From Candidatus Gastranaerophilales bacterium (GTDB taxonomy: Bacteria > Cyanobacteriota > Vampirovibrionia > Gastranaerophilales > Gastranaerophilaceae): a DNA stretch of 64,000 nucleotides. How positions within the stretch are numbered: the first letter of the stretch is position 1; the number at the start of each line of letters is the position of its first letter. A program made the translations under genes and the position numbers. Location of the stretch: the NCBI GenBank assembly GCA_944326545.1, contig CALVEH010000008.1, positions 1 through 64,000 of the forward strand, written 5' to 3'. The notes beneath the pieces are model-generated. The model was not told where the DNA came from. It was given only the letters and a program-made list of their open reading frames with translations, and searched no databases. This document shows positions 44,812 to 54,386 of this stretch, piece after piece.

Positions 44812-46401
44812 ATGAACAATGTGCAATTTCACAGTGACCTGGATAGGTTAATTGAAATTCTACCGCCAAAGATTACAAAATGTTTAAGCCATGAAACATT
44901 AGACGACGTAATTGAACTGGTTTTAGATTTAGGCAGACAGCCCGAAATAAGGCATGCTGATGGAACTATTGATTATCTCGGTGATGATAATATTGTAGAC
45001 GAAGATATAAAATACATCACTGACAGAGTTCAAGAGTTTACTAAAGATAATCGTTCGGGAATCCCCGGCACGTTGCACAGAATAAGCGCAATAAGAAACA
45101 GACAAGGAAAAATTGTAGGTCTTACCTGCAGAATAGGGAGAGTTGTAACAGGAACTATCGCTTGTATTAAAGATTTTGTCGTACAAAATAAAAGTATTTT
45201 GTTCTTAGGACGACCGGGTGTAGGTAAAACGACTAAATTGAGAGAAATCTCAAGGCTTGTCGCTGACGAATTGCATAAACGTGTAGTTGTTGTTGATACA
45301 TCTAATGAAATAGCAGGCGACGGTGATACTCCTCACCCTGCAATAGGTCACGCAAGACGTATGCAGGTTACTCAACCGGAATTTCAAAAAGATATAATGA
45401 TTGAGGCTGTTGAAAACCATACGCCGGAAGTCATTGTTGTTGACGAAATAGGTACAGAAGCAGAAGCTCAAGCAGCAAGAACAATTGCTGAACGTGGTGT
45501 TATGCTGATTGCTACAGCTCACGGTAACTCACTTGAAAACCTTATAAAAAACCCTGTCTTATCAGACTTAGTTGGTGGTATTCAGTCTGTAACACTAGGT
45601 GATGACGAAGCAAAAAGAAGAGCTTGTCAAAAAACAGTTTTGGAAAGAGAAAAACAACCAACTTTTGATATTGTTATAGAAATTATTGACAGAAACACGC
45701 TAGCTGTATATCCAAATACAGCAGAAGCAGTTGACTGCATCTTAAGAGGCTGGCCAATTAAGCCTGTCATAAGAAAAGTTGATATGACACAGCCACCTGA
45801 ACCTAATCTTGTTGAAAAAATCAATCAACTGGACAGCAAAATTACCTCTGCCAATAATGCTTTGAATTTCAGTTTTTCAAGAGAAAAATACGTAAATGAA
45901 GTTAAGGGATACAAAAAGATTTATATTTATGCAGTATCTCGCTCTATTATGGATAAATCTATTGAAAGATTAAATCTCAATGCAGAACTGACTAAAAACA
46001 TTGACGATGCAGATATCATTATTGCTCACAAAAACTTTGCAAAAGGTGGCAATAAAATATTGAGTATTGCAAACGAATACAGATTACCCGTTTATTACGT
46101 TCGTTCAAACTCAACATCTCAAGTTCAAAAAGTTTTAAAAGAAGCCTTGGGTTTAAAAGATGATAACAGAATAGTTTTCCACGATGAGACAGAAGAAGCA
46201 CTTGATGAAGTAAAAGAAGCTATTCAAAAAGTTATGGAAACCGGTGAATCAGTTGAACTTTCTCCGCAATCTCAACACATAAGAAAATTGCAGCACGACC
46301 TTGTTGATCAACATAATCTTTCATCAACTAGCATTGGCGAAGGTGAAGACAGACATTTAAAAATCATCGGTGCTAAAGACTTAAAACAAGATATAGGCTA
46401 A
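44812..46401 (+). CDS. ycf45: Ycf45-type AAA ATPase with C-terminal R3H domain
   Basis: A 529-residue protein of the cyanobacterial/plastid Ycf45 family, whose ATPase resembles SpoIIIAA. Residues ~1-110 are the N-terminal domain; the ATPase has Walker A GRPGVGKTT (~129-137), VDTSNEIAGDGD, Walker B VIVVDEIG and ATAHGNSLENL. After a linker, ~365-470 holds a domain with YAVSRSIMDKSI, and ~485-525 an R3H-like single-strand nucleic-acid-binding motif (R-x3-QHDL...). Cellular role not established. It is one of the best lineage markers in the window. Confidence 0.88.
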   Translation: MNNVQFHSDLDRLIEILPPKITKCLSHETLDDVIELVLDLGRQPEIRHADGTIDYLGDDNIVDEDIKYITDRVQEFTKDNRSGIPGTLHRISAIRNRQGKIVGLTCRIGRVVTGTIACIKDFVVQNKSILFLGRPGVGKTTKLREISRLVADELHKRVVVVDTSNEIAGDGDTPHPAIGHARRMQVTQPEFQKDIMIEAVENHTPEVIVVDEIGTEAEAQAARTIAERGVMLIATAHGNSLENLIKNPVLSDLVGGIQSVTLGDDEAKRRACQKTVLEREKQPTFDIVIEIIDRNTLAVYPNTAEAVDCILRGWPIKPVIRKVDMTQPPEPNLVEKINQLDSKITSANNALNFSFSREKYVNEVKGYKKIYIYAVSRSIMDKSIERLNLNAELTKNIDDADIIIAHKNFAKGGNKILSIANEYRLPVYYVRSNSTSQVQKVLKEALGLKDDNRIVFHDETEEALDEVKEAIQKVMETGESVELSPQSQHIRKLQHDLVDQHNLSSTSIGEGEDRHLKIIGAKDLKQDIG

Positions 46402-46421
46402 TTTAGAAAACAGATAGCAAA

Positions 46422-46478
46422 AAAATTTTTTCTCACTCTTTTACCTTAAAGGAATACCAAAAAAGTGAGAAAAATTTT
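46422..46478 (+). promoter_or_regulatory. Hairpin embedding the GTG start of the HEFGH metalloprotease-like gene
   Basis: AAAATTTTTTCTCACT (46422-46437) can pair with AGTGAGAAAAATTTT (46464-46478) with one bulged T; the GTG start (46465) lies in the stem and AAAGGA (~46448-46453) in the loop. It could alternatively be a poor terminator for the Ycf45 gene. Confidence 0.45.
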
Positions 46479-47598
46479 GAAAATTAATAACACTATGACA
46501 ATAAAAAGCCATTGTCATAGAAAATACAACAATAAAAAAAACAAAGCCGAAACGAATTTTAAAGGTCGTATTATAAACGAAAAAAACTTGCGACTATTTG
46601 GAAATTCTGCTTTGTATTCATCAGCAATCAGTCAAATTGCAGCATTTACTTCTGGTCAGACGAGTTTGCCTTGGGCAATTGTAAATGGGGTGTTAGGTGG
46701 TTTGGGTTTTGGTGCCCATTTTTCAACGTTTTTTGTAAAATATGGGGACAGACTTAAGCTAAGTCCTAATATAATTTTTCAAAAAGCTGAAAATATTGAA
46801 CAAGCGGCAAATTTTGCAAAAAAGAATTTTAAAATAGATTATTTTAATGTTGATAACTTAGATACTGCTAATTGGATAAATCAAGGTATTACCAAACTTA
46901 GCAATAAGTTTAAGGGTAGAACTTTTATGCCCAAAAAGATAGAACTTGTCGATTTTCCAGATGAGTCTGTTAAGCCGACACAGATTGTTGGTGCTCAATA
47001 TAACATTGGAAATGATGTAATTCTCTTTAATAAATCGCTTTATAAAAATATAGATAATCTTATAAAACAAAATTTGCGCGTGATACCTCATGACGTGCTT
47101 TTTGCTCCTATAAGTTTAAAAACTGAAGATATATTACCTCAGATGTTAATTAAGTATATGTCAAACCCGAATAGATTGTCTTTTGCGCAAAAAACATCTT
47201 TATTGTCAGCTATTGTCAGAAAAACTGAGGTGTTGATACAAATTGATGAAAATGAGAAAATTGCAAACAAAATTTTTGAGTTAATGAAAGATGAGAAAAC
47301 AAAAGTTACTGATTTTTGGGGGAATATCGCATACAACGAATATGATTATTTATTTCACGAGTTCGGACATATGTTTGATATGAAAGAACACTCTATGTTT
47401 AGCTTTATGAAAGCTAAAAAAAATAATTCAAAAATTTTTGAAAAAGCAAAAGAAAACATTATTCTCCCAACAAGAGCGCAAGAATCTTACTTGGAATTTA
47501 ATGCAGAGATTTTTTCAGGCAAAATGAATGGTGATAAATATATTGAACCAGTCGAAAATTTGTTTAAACAAATGAATAAAATAAAAATGCCTGAATAA
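46465..47598 (+). CDS. Metalloprotease-like protein (HEFGH) with N-terminal F-x-G motif
   Basis: A 377-residue protein with a zincin motif HEFGH (residues 298-302) and a candidate third ligand in SYLEFNAE (~E344). The leader is basic and Asn-rich and ends with TNFKG (30-34). A hydrophobic Gly/Ala-rich stretch at ~50-82 may insert in or contact a membrane. The start is GTG with AAAGGA 11 bases upstream; an ATG ten codons later is an alternative. Peptidase activity is inferred from the motif only. Confidence 0.62.
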   Translation: MRKILKINNTMTIKSHCHRKYNNKKNKAETNFKGRIINEKNLRLFGNSALYSSAISQIAAFTSGQTSLPWAIVNGVLGGLGFGAHFSTFFVKYGDRLKLSPNIIFQKAENIEQAANFAKKNFKIDYFNVDNLDTANWINQGITKLSNKFKGRTFMPKKIELVDFPDESVKPTQIVGAQYNIGNDVILFNKSLYKNIDNLIKQNLRVIPHDVLFAPISLKTEDILPQMLIKYMSNPNRLSFAQKTSLLSAIVRKTEVLIQIDENEKIANKIFELMKDEKTKVTDFWGNIAYNEYDYLFHEFGHMFDMKEHSMFSFMKAKKNNSKIFEKAKENIILPTRAQESYLEFNAEIFSGKMNGDKYIEPVENLFKQMNKIKMPE

Positions 47599-47608
47599 TG
47601 TTTATCTA

Positions 47609-50479
47609 CTAGTTTAACAAACTCGAAAGATAAGCTATTGTCTTAGGAAAATACTGTTGCCAATAATGAGAACGGACTGCCTGGGTGTCATTTTTAGGAC
47701 AGATATTTAAAATAGTATTTGTTTCTGCAATACCTTCTTTTATGGCTTTTTTACGGCCAAGATAGTGATAATCAGCAGCAAAATAGCCTATATGTTCTAA
47801 TTGGGCGTCACTAAAATGGTTACGAAAAGCTTCTTTTTCTTCTTTGTATATATTGTTAAGCACAGGATCTTCACAAATTTCTTGACCTATTTCACCAAAA
47901 GCAAGATTATCTTTGCCGTGTCCCCATTCGTGAAGAGCTACACCCAAATCTAAATATTTTTCGTTAAACATGATTGCATTTGTGCTTGGAGAAAATGCTG
48001 CGTTAGAGGTTTTATTATTCAAAGCAAATGCTTTTAAATTGAGCTCTTTCATTGCAAAAAGCTCATCTCCGGGGATTTGTTTTAATAGTGGAAGAATCTG
48101 GTCTTGCGTATATTCTGTAAATTTTTCAATATTAATAAATGCTGTTTTATTGTTTTGAAGATTTTTTACAATGATGCCGCTATCTTTAATTTGTATATCA
48201 AATTTTTTGTTGTTTCTTGAAGAAATAAAATGATTTTCATCAAGAACTTCAAAGGTGACAGAGTTATCCATCAATACTTTTCCGTTTTTATCTGTTATTT
48301 TGTAATCAAAAATTCGGTTTCCTTGCGGATCATCTTCGTAATAGCTATCTGTTTTTGTACCATCAAAAGATTCCATATGTTTTTCAACAATATCATTGCC
48401 ATCTTTTGTCTTTGTTGCAGTACAAATATTTTCAACTCTGCCGTCAGGATAAACTTTTTGGATATTATAAACATTATCCACAGGAGATTTTTTCATTGTT
48501 TCTGTAAATAAAAGGTTTTCATCTTTGTCGTGTTTTTCAAAAGATTGTTCTATTAAAACAGGTATTTCAAACATTCCATAGGGACCTTCTTTTTTTATAT
48601 CAAAAAGTTGAGTTGATATAGTATTATTTTGAAAATCTTTTTGACTTTTTTTCAATCTTGATCCAAATTTTAGGCTTTTTAATTCTGTAATAGGCTTGCC
48701 TGTTTTAAAATCGTATAATAATTTTGTATTGTTCAAGCTAGTTCCTGTTGTTAGTTCAACGATACTTGAAACATTTCTGTTAAGTTCAATACTGATATTT
48801 TTAACATTTTTATCTTTAAGATATTCTTTTAAATATTCTTTAAATTGTAAAAGTTGTTCTTCTGTTGCATCTTTAAAAACACCGCAAGTAACTTCACCTG
48901 TATTAATACCAAGCTCTTCAAAATTAACTTTTTGAAGTTTATCAATCACGTTCATTTCTTGTAAAACCATAAAGTTTTCAAATGCACCTTTTGAAGACAT
49001 CGGTAACTGTAATTCAAAAAGTTTGGACAATCTTTTTACTGCTTCTTTGTAACAAGGTCTGGTTGCATGCCCGTCAACTTCAAAACAAAGAAGGCTCAAT
49101 ACTCCATTTATGCTGCCTTTATTCAACATTTCTTCGTTTGAATATTTTTTTGCATCAGTTTTCCATCTTTGGTTATGCAATTTTTGTAAAAGTGTTAAAG
49201 CTTCGTCATCTTCGTCCAACTCCAAACAGCCAGCCATGTATTTTATGTCTTCAATTCCAATAAAAAACCTGTTTTTTGAATATATATCAAGATATTTTTC
49301 AAGATTTGATACACAGAATTGACCTTTTTTATCGCCAACTTTATATGTAGCTGCATCAATAAAGGTTTCTACATCTTTTGTTTCAACCAAAGAACATAGC
49401 TTCTTTATAGTCTCAAGCTCATTAGGTTCTATCTTATCGTAACTATATCCGATCTTTTTTAGCACTATACTGAGCTTTTCTTTATCACCGTAGCAAGCTT
49501 TTAACATATCATTAACAAAATCAAAAGATTTTTTATTGTAGTCTAGTGAAGATTTATCGTTTTCGTCTTGTTTTTTATCTCTAATAAAAGACAAAACATC
49601 AGAAAAATCTCTTTCATTTTTATATGATTCTGCTAACTGCAAAAAATTTGCACGCTTATCGGTTGCATCATCAGGAAAAGAAAATACTATTGAAGCAACT
49701 AGATTTTTACTCCAATTATCAAATGTAGAATTTATATATTCTTTCAGATTTTTGATATTTGAAGAAAAATCTCCGTTTTGGTTTTTTGCTTCCTGAATTT
49801 CGGTTAAGATTTTTAAAATATCAACATTATCTAAAGCACGTGTTTTTACGTAATCAATGTTTATTTCAGAAAATTCATTTGAATTATTTTTCAAAATATT
49901 AAAAATATAATTAGGTCTAAGTTCAAAAACCTTTTTGAGAATTTCTGAATTATTAGAAATTATTTCCAAAACATCTTTGTTGAAAGTTCCGTCTTTATTT
50001 TTTGCCTTATCTAAGACCGATGCAACATCTAATGTTTTGCTATACATTAATCCGCTTTTTTTGTTGATTAACTTATCTGCAACCTTTAACGCATTGTAAT
50101 TGATTTTTCCGTCTTCCTTAGCTGCTATAAAAATTTTTGTAGCGTACCCAATAGGATAATTTTTGTCTTGATAATTTCTAAAAAAATCAAAAGATGTTTG
50201 GCTGATTTTTCCATCTTGATCAGATAATGCCTGAGCTATTTGTTCAAATAAATCTTCTCTATTAAAGTTTTTTTCTCTTAAATAATCAAATAATTTTTCT
50301 TCAGAAACATATTCTTTTTTAGTTACAATACCACTATAAGCTTTTAATGTTTCTACATCAGCTTTTGGCAGCTCAGCGGACGGTTCTTGTATTTTAGACT
50401 CAACCGTTGTATCTTCAATGCTTTTGGGTTTGTTTTCTTGTTGTATTTTGTGAAAATTGTTGAGAGAATTTATAATCAT
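47609..50479 (-). CDS. Large protein with C-terminal HEWGH metalloprotease-like domain
   Basis: A 956-residue protein not recognised as a whole. Residues ~60-320 contain recurrent alpha-helical units each with an acidic loop D/N-G (SDQDGKIS, AAKEDGKIN, AKNKDGTFN, AKNQNGDFS), reminiscent of EF-hand or similar calcium loops but not canonical. Residues ~600-800 look beta-rich with repeated D/N-G-x turns. The last ~170 residues hold HEWGH (850-854) and EGIAETN (~915-921) as possible zinc ligands. It has no signal peptide. The ATG is directly preceded by a perfect 12-bp hairpin (50480-50511). Confidence 0.6.
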   Translation of the reverse strand: MIINSLNNFHKIQQENKPKSIEDTTVESKIQEPSAELPKADVETLKAYSGIVTKKEYVSEEKLFDYLREKNFNREDLFEQIAQALSDQDGKISQTSFDFFRNYQDKNYPIGYATKIFIAAKEDGKINYNALKVADKLINKKSGLMYSKTLDVASVLDKAKNKDGTFNKDVLEIISNNSEILKKVFELRPNYIFNILKNNSNEFSEINIDYVKTRALDNVDILKILTEIQEAKNQNGDFSSNIKNLKEYINSTFDNWSKNLVASIVFSFPDDATDKRANFLQLAESYKNERDFSDVLSFIRDKKQDENDKSSLDYNKKSFDFVNDMLKACYGDKEKLSIVLKKIGYSYDKIEPNELETIKKLCSLVETKDVETFIDAATYKVGDKKGQFCVSNLEKYLDIYSKNRFFIGIEDIKYMAGCLELDEDDEALTLLQKLHNQRWKTDAKKYSNEEMLNKGSINGVLSLLCFEVDGHATRPCYKEAVKRLSKLFELQLPMSSKGAFENFMVLQEMNVIDKLQKVNFEELGINTGEVTCGVFKDATEEQLLQFKEYLKEYLKDKNVKNISIELNRNVSSIVELTTGTSLNNTKLLYDFKTGKPITELKSLKFGSRLKKSQKDFQNNTISTQLFDIKKEGPYGMFEIPVLIEQSFEKHDKDENLLFTETMKKSPVDNVYNIQKVYPDGRVENICTATKTKDGNDIVEKHMESFDGTKTDSYYEDDPQGNRIFDYKITDKNGKVLMDNSVTFEVLDENHFISSRNNKKFDIQIKDSGIIVKNLQNNKTAFINIEKFTEYTQDQILPLLKQIPGDELFAMKELNLKAFALNNKTSNAAFSPSTNAIMFNEKYLDLGVALHEWGHGKDNLAFGEIGQEICEDPVLNNIYKEEKEAFRNHFSDAQLEHIGYFAADYHYLGRKKAIKEGIAETNTILNICPKNDTQAVRSHYWQQYFPKTIAYLSSLLN

Positions 50480-50511
50480 AAATCCACAACTGTTGTGAAA
50501 GTTGTGGATTT
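50480..50511 (-). promoter_or_regulatory. Perfect 12-bp hairpin abutting a start codon
   Basis: Arms AAATCCACAACT and AGTTGTGGATTT with an 8-base loop end immediately at the ATG of the 956-residue gene (minus strand). The only SD-like bases (GTGGA) are in the 3' arm. It could repress translation, or be the terminator of the ferritin operon upstream, though no T-run follows the stem. Confidence 0.6.
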
Positions 50512-50545
50512 ACAATAATTTCAATAAATTTTACAAAATTTAAAT

Positions 50546-51055
50546 TTATCCGATTACAGGGGCAACAAAAGTTCTTGCACCGAGTTCTTGGTCAATTAAC
50601 AACAATGCATGTTTGTCGTCACCGATAAGTTTTAATTTTGCACAGATTTCAGAACAGTTAGCTTCTTCTTCAACTTGTTCTTTGATGTACCATTGCAAGA
50701 ATGAAATTGCTGCTCTGTCTTTTTCTTGTTCTGCAACATCTACAAGACTGTTTATTAAAGAAGTAACAAGTTGTTCGTGTTTATAAACAGCTTCAAAACA
50801 AGCTAATGGAGAATCCCATTCAAATTCAGGTTTGTCTATAGCTTCAACAATCACACGTCCGTCACGTTCAATTAAATAATCAAAAAGGCCCATTGCATGA
50901 GCATTTTCTTCTTGAACTTGAATACGCATCCAGTTAGCAAAACCTTTTAAGCCTACTTCTTCAAAATAAGCTACCATTGAAAGGTAAAGGTTTGAAGAAT
51001 ACATTTCATCTTTAATTTGCTTGTTAAAAGCTGCATTCATTTTTTCTGAAATCAT
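50546..51055 (-). CDS. ftn: Ferritin
   Basis: A 169-residue non-heme ferritin storing iron as ferric mineral. The ferroxidase residues are in EMYSSNLYLSMVAYFE and QVQEENAHAMGLFDYL, with ALLLIDQELGAR near the C-terminus typical of bacterial FtnA. GGAG precedes the ATG by 6-7 bases. It is 17 bp after the superoxide reductase gene, forming an iron/oxygen-defence operon. Confidence 0.94.
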   Translation of the reverse strand: MISEKMNAAFNKQIKDEMYSSNLYLSMVAYFEEVGLKGFANWMRIQVQEENAHAMGLFDYLIERDGRVIVEAIDKPEFEWDSPLACFEAVYKHEQLVTSLINSLVDVAEQEKDRAAISFLQWYIKEQVEEEANCSEICAKLKLIGDDKHALLLIDQELGARTFVAPVIG

Positions 51056-51072
51056 TTTCTACTCCAATCTAT

Positions 51073-51480
51073 TTAATCAGCGGAATGTGCATCCTCTGAT
51101 GTCCACAATCCGTGAATATTACATAATTCTCTCGCAATCACTTTATCGCAAGAACATTTTAAATTCAATACAGGTTCTTCGTTTGGGTAGAGATATTTTC
51201 TTTTTACATATTTCTTATCGGCAGAATTAGCTTCAATAAACATAATATAATGTTCGTTTTCCATAGGATGAGGAGTAGCACCGACTTTGATTGTCACCCC
51301 ATCGTTTGTTTTTTCAACAACAGGAACATGCTTTTCACCTGACATCTCTTGTGATTTTGTGTTTTCTTTAAGCTTTTTCATTGGTTCACCGCAACATACA
51401 AGTTCTCCTTCTCCGGAAAATACAACTTCTACTAAATTTCCACATATCTCACATTTATACATTTCTAAAATTTCTGTCAT
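51073..51480 (-). CDS. dfx: Desulfoferrodoxin (2Fe superoxide reductase)
   Basis: Reduces superoxide to H2O2 without making O2, a usual defence of anaerobes. 135 residues: an N-terminal rubredoxin-like FeCys4 centre (C10, C13, C29, C30) and a complete catalytic centre II (H51, H71, H77, C120, H123), so it is a 2Fe-type SOR. GGAG lies 6-7 bases before the ATG at 51480. Operon with ferritin. Confidence 0.95.
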   Translation of the reverse strand: MTEILEMYKCEICGNLVEVVFSGEGELVCCGEPMKKLKENTKSQEMSGEKHVPVVEKTNDGVTIKVGATPHPMENEHYIMFIEANSADKKYVKRKYLYPNEEPVLNLKCSCDKVIARELCNIHGLWTSEDAHSAD

Positions 51481-51595
51481 AAAAATTCTCCTATTTTTCT
51501 ACAAATGCAGTATAAAAATATCATTACAAAAGATTATTCCCCGACTGTATAAAAACGTGATATAGTTTAAAACAGTTAGAAAAGGAGAAATTTAA

Positions 51596-52150
51596 ATGAC
51601 AAAGAAAAAAGCAATTATGTACGGAATAATATTTATTGTACTATTTTGTGCATCTTTAATTTATAGAGCTGTTGTACTTTATAACCCGTCAGAAAATTTT
51701 AACGATATGTGCAAAAATGTTTTTGCTCCATCTTGTCAGGTATATGTTGGTCAGCTTGTAAGAGATAAAAAGTATGACGAAGCTGCGATGATTCAAAAAG
51801 AAAAAATCAGACAAAGCAAACAGATTTTAAACGTTTATAAAAGAAAAACTACAGATAAATGTCTTTACCAAATGACAGCAAAAGAAGCTGATGAATCTCT
51901 AATGTCTTGTATTGGTAAACCAAAAGGAAAAACCGATTATTATCTTTTAAAAACATCAACTGCTGTAGTTCAAGACATAGTGATGGATTCTGTAGCCCTT
52001 GCTCAAATACAATCAGATGCACAAGAAGACACGGTTGCTGCATACAGAACACTCAAATCTGCAAAAAAACTATTAAAAAACAGCCCATATGTTCCAAATC
52101 AAAAAGAAGCAATTGAATACTTGGAAAAACTAATGTCAAATTTAGACTAA
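51596..52150 (+). CDS. Unknown protein with N-terminal membrane anchor
   Basis: A 184-residue protein not recognised. One hydrophobic segment at about 5-26 (IMYGIIFIVLFCASLIYRAV) serves as a signal anchor or uncleaved signal; the rest is helical and Lys/Gln-rich, with three or four Cys outside the anchor that could form disulphides. AAGGAG lies 8-9 bases before the ATG. The 3' end overlaps the convergent pdxA-like gene by 9 bases. Confidence 0.65.
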   Translation: MTKKKAIMYGIIFIVLFCASLIYRAVVLYNPSENFNDMCKNVFAPSCQVYVGQLVRDKKYDEAAMIQKEKIRQSKQILNVYKRKTTDKCLYQMTAKEADESLMSCIGKPKGKTDYYLLKTSTAVVQDIVMDSVALAQIQSDAQEDTVAAYRTLKSAKKLLKNSPYVPNQKEAIEYLEKLMSNLD

Positions 52151-53074
52151 AACTTGTTTAATTGCACATATCATACTACTTTCGTCGGCAATACCCTTGC
52201 CGGCGATGTCGTATGCAGTGCCATGAGCCGGTGATGTTCTTATTATATTCAAGCCTGCTGTCATATTAACTGTATCATCCATAGCAAGAACTTTTATTGG
52301 TATAAGGCCTTGGTCATGATAACAAGCGCAATAAACATCATAAGGTTGTTTTTCTTTATTTAAATAAGCCTTAGATGCTTTTACAAAAAGCGTATCAGAT
52401 GGCATTGGGTTTGATACATTAATACCTTTATCTCTTAAATATTTTATTGCAGGTTCAAATTCTTCAATTTCTTCTTTGCCTAAAATTCCGTTTTCACCGG
52501 CATGTGGATTCAATGAGCATAGCGCAATTTTAGGATTGTTAATATTAAAATTTTTTGTAAGAACTCTGTGGATACGTTGAATTTTTTCTATTAAAAGTTC
52601 TTTGGTTATTATTACATCTTTTAATGGCAAATGTCTTGTTAAAAGAAGAACTCTAAAATCATCAGAAACAAAAAGCATCTCAGCTTTTTCATCCTTAGCA
52701 GGATTTGCAAGATTTTTTTCTAGCACTTCTGTTTGTCCTGAAAAATTATGTCCAGCAAGGTGCATAGCGTTTTTAGATACAGGAGCTGTAACAATTGCCT
52801 TAATTTTGCCTTCTTTTGCCAGTTCACAAGCTTTTATAAGACAATTGTATGAAAATTCTCCTGCTTCTTTAGTTTCTTTTCCTATATTCATCCATTCTTT
52901 TTTTAATGGAATCTCAACATATTCATATTCTCCGTCTAAATTTTCAAACAGCTCTTTCGAACCGATGATAAGAAATTTTTCGGCAGGCAAAGACAGTTTA
53001 CTAAGAGCCTTTTCTATAACTTCAGGCCCTATACCGTTAAAATCTCCACAAGTAATTGCTATTTTTTTATTCAT
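52142..53074 (-). CDS. PdxA family dehydrogenase (4-hydroxythreonine-4-phosphate or four-carbon acid phosphate)
   Basis: A 310-residue metal- and NAD-dependent dehydrogenase/decarboxylase. Start GDFNGIGPEV and the three metal His are present in LLTRHLPL, NPHAGENG and YHDQGLIPIK; the usual G-H-T-E reads G-Q-T-E. PdxA makes a vitamin B6 precursor, but the PdxA2 branch oxidises D-threonate/erythronate 4-phosphates and typically pairs with a DUF1537 kinase, as here. The context favours PdxA2. An in-frame TTG at 53083 exists; the ATG overlapping the kinase stop is preferred. Confidence 0.85.
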   Translation of the reverse strand: MNKKIAITCGDFNGIGPEVIEKALSKLSLPAEKFLIIGSKELFENLDGEYEYVEIPLKKEWMNIGKETKEAGEFSYNCLIKACELAKEGKIKAIVTAPVSKNAMHLAGHNFSGQTEVLEKNLANPAKDEKAEMLFVSDDFRVLLLTRHLPLKDVIITKELLIEKIQRIHRVLTKNFNINNPKIALCSLNPHAGENGILGKEEIEEFEPAIKYLRDKGINVSNPMPSDTLFVKASKAYLNKEKQPYDVYCACYHDQGLIPIKVLAMDDTVNMTAGLNIIRTSPAHGTAYDIAGKGIADESSMICAIKQVLV

Positions 53075-54371
53075 GGTGTTCAAAGTATTTTAAGATATCA
53101 ATCAAAGTGTTAGAGTTACCCAAATTGCCTGATTTTGTAACAACCCATTGAGCCTTTGTGTCAAGACAAAGTGGGATTGCAGGACATATTGCATCGATAA
53201 TTTGAAGGCTGTTGCTATTGATTGCTTTACAACACTTAAAAGAGGTTTCACCTCCAACAGTGATTAATATGGCATCTCTATTAAACAAAACTCTTTTGGT
53301 TAGCGTTGCAAGATACTCGCTAATTTTTGATAAAAATTGTGCTTTAGAAAGTTCATTTTCAAACAGAATTTGAGAAATTATCTTTGAATCAACAGTCAAA
53401 TCTGATGTATGTACGACAACAACATTGTCTTTAACCAGATTTTCACTGACTCTTTTAACAATAGTGTCTGTTACCCCTTCTAAAATGTCTTCCATTTTTA
53501 AGGCAATGAAGTAAGTATTTTCTATATCATCATCATCTTGCAGCTTTTGGATTTGCAACGCAGTTGTCTGAGTTGCGCTGCCTGATACTAAAAGTTTTGG
53601 CAATGACGGAATTGTTTTTTCCTGTTGATGGTTTTCTGTCTCAGGTAACCAAATATTTCCCAAAACTTGAGCACAACCTGCAGAACCGCAAGGTAAAATC
53701 TTATAAGAACTTTTTTCTATAGCTAAAACTACCTGCTCTATATCAGTAACAGACATTGCATCAACAACAATAAGTTTAACGCCCTTTTCTATTAACTCGT
53801 TCATCTTTTTGAGTATAGGGCCTGCTCCCTTAATAACAGTTCTTAGCTCAATTAAATCAACAAGTTCGTCTTGTTCGTTTTGAAGCTCGTTTCTTAATAC
53901 TGTTGGAATATGAGATTCATAAATAGGAAATCTCGGATCTCTTGCAAACTCTGTTCTTTCTATAGGTATACCCTTTAAAAGATGGTAACCGCCAATAGTT
54001 GTTCTTCCTTCTTGTGGAAAAGCAGGAATAATAACAGCGGCATCCCATTCGAGAGCATCTAACATTGCAAGTGCTTCTACTGCAATATGTCCTCGCAAGG
54101 TAGAATCCATTTTTTTGTAAAAATACTCAACATTATAAGTCTCGGCAAGAACATTTGTTGCTTGTTTTACTCTTTCATAAGCTGTAGGCGCGTCAGAATT
54201 TCTTGTTTCTGTAGGGATTGCCCACACTTGAGTACTAACCTTATTTTCGGGGATAACTGAATAGTCCAAAAGAATTTGGGTGTTTGCGCCTCTTAAATGA
54301 AATTGCAATGATGTATCATCTGCGCCTGTTAAATCATCAGCAATAATACCGATATTATTAGATATAAACAT
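53067..54371 (-). CDS. Four-carbon acid sugar kinase (DUF1537, DtnK/OtnK-like)
   Basis: A 434-residue kinase that phosphorylates D-threonate, D-erythronate or 3-oxo-tetronate. N-terminal IIADDLTGADDT and KKMDSTLRGHI bind the substrate; C-terminal VSGSATQTT, VGGETS and TKSGNLG bind ATP. Length is normal. Its 3' end overlaps the pdxA-like start (coupled), and it begins 15 bp after ssb. With a PdxA2-type enzyme it would convert four-carbon acids to dihydroxyacetone phosphate and CO2; substrate is inferred from family work. AGGGA precedes the ATG. Confidence 0.88.
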   Translation of the reverse strand: MFISNNIGIIADDLTGADDTSLQFHLRGANTQILLDYSVIPENKVSTQVWAIPTETRNSDAPTAYERVKQATNVLAETYNVEYFYKKMDSTLRGHIAVEALAMLDALEWDAAVIIPAFPQEGRTTIGGYHLLKGIPIERTEFARDPRFPIYESHIPTVLRNELQNEQDELVDLIELRTVIKGAGPILKKMNELIEKGVKLIVVDAMSVTDIEQVVLAIEKSSYKILPCGSAGCAQVLGNIWLPETENHQQEKTIPSLPKLLVSGSATQTTALQIQKLQDDDDIENTYFIALKMEDILEGVTDTIVKRVSENLVKDNVVVVHTSDLTVDSKIISQILFENELSKAQFLSKISEYLATLTKRVLFNRDAILITVGGETSFKCCKAINSNSLQIIDAICPAIPLCLDTKAQWVVTKSGNLGNSNTLIDILKYFEHHE

Positions 54372-54386
54372 TTTCTATCCCTGTAT

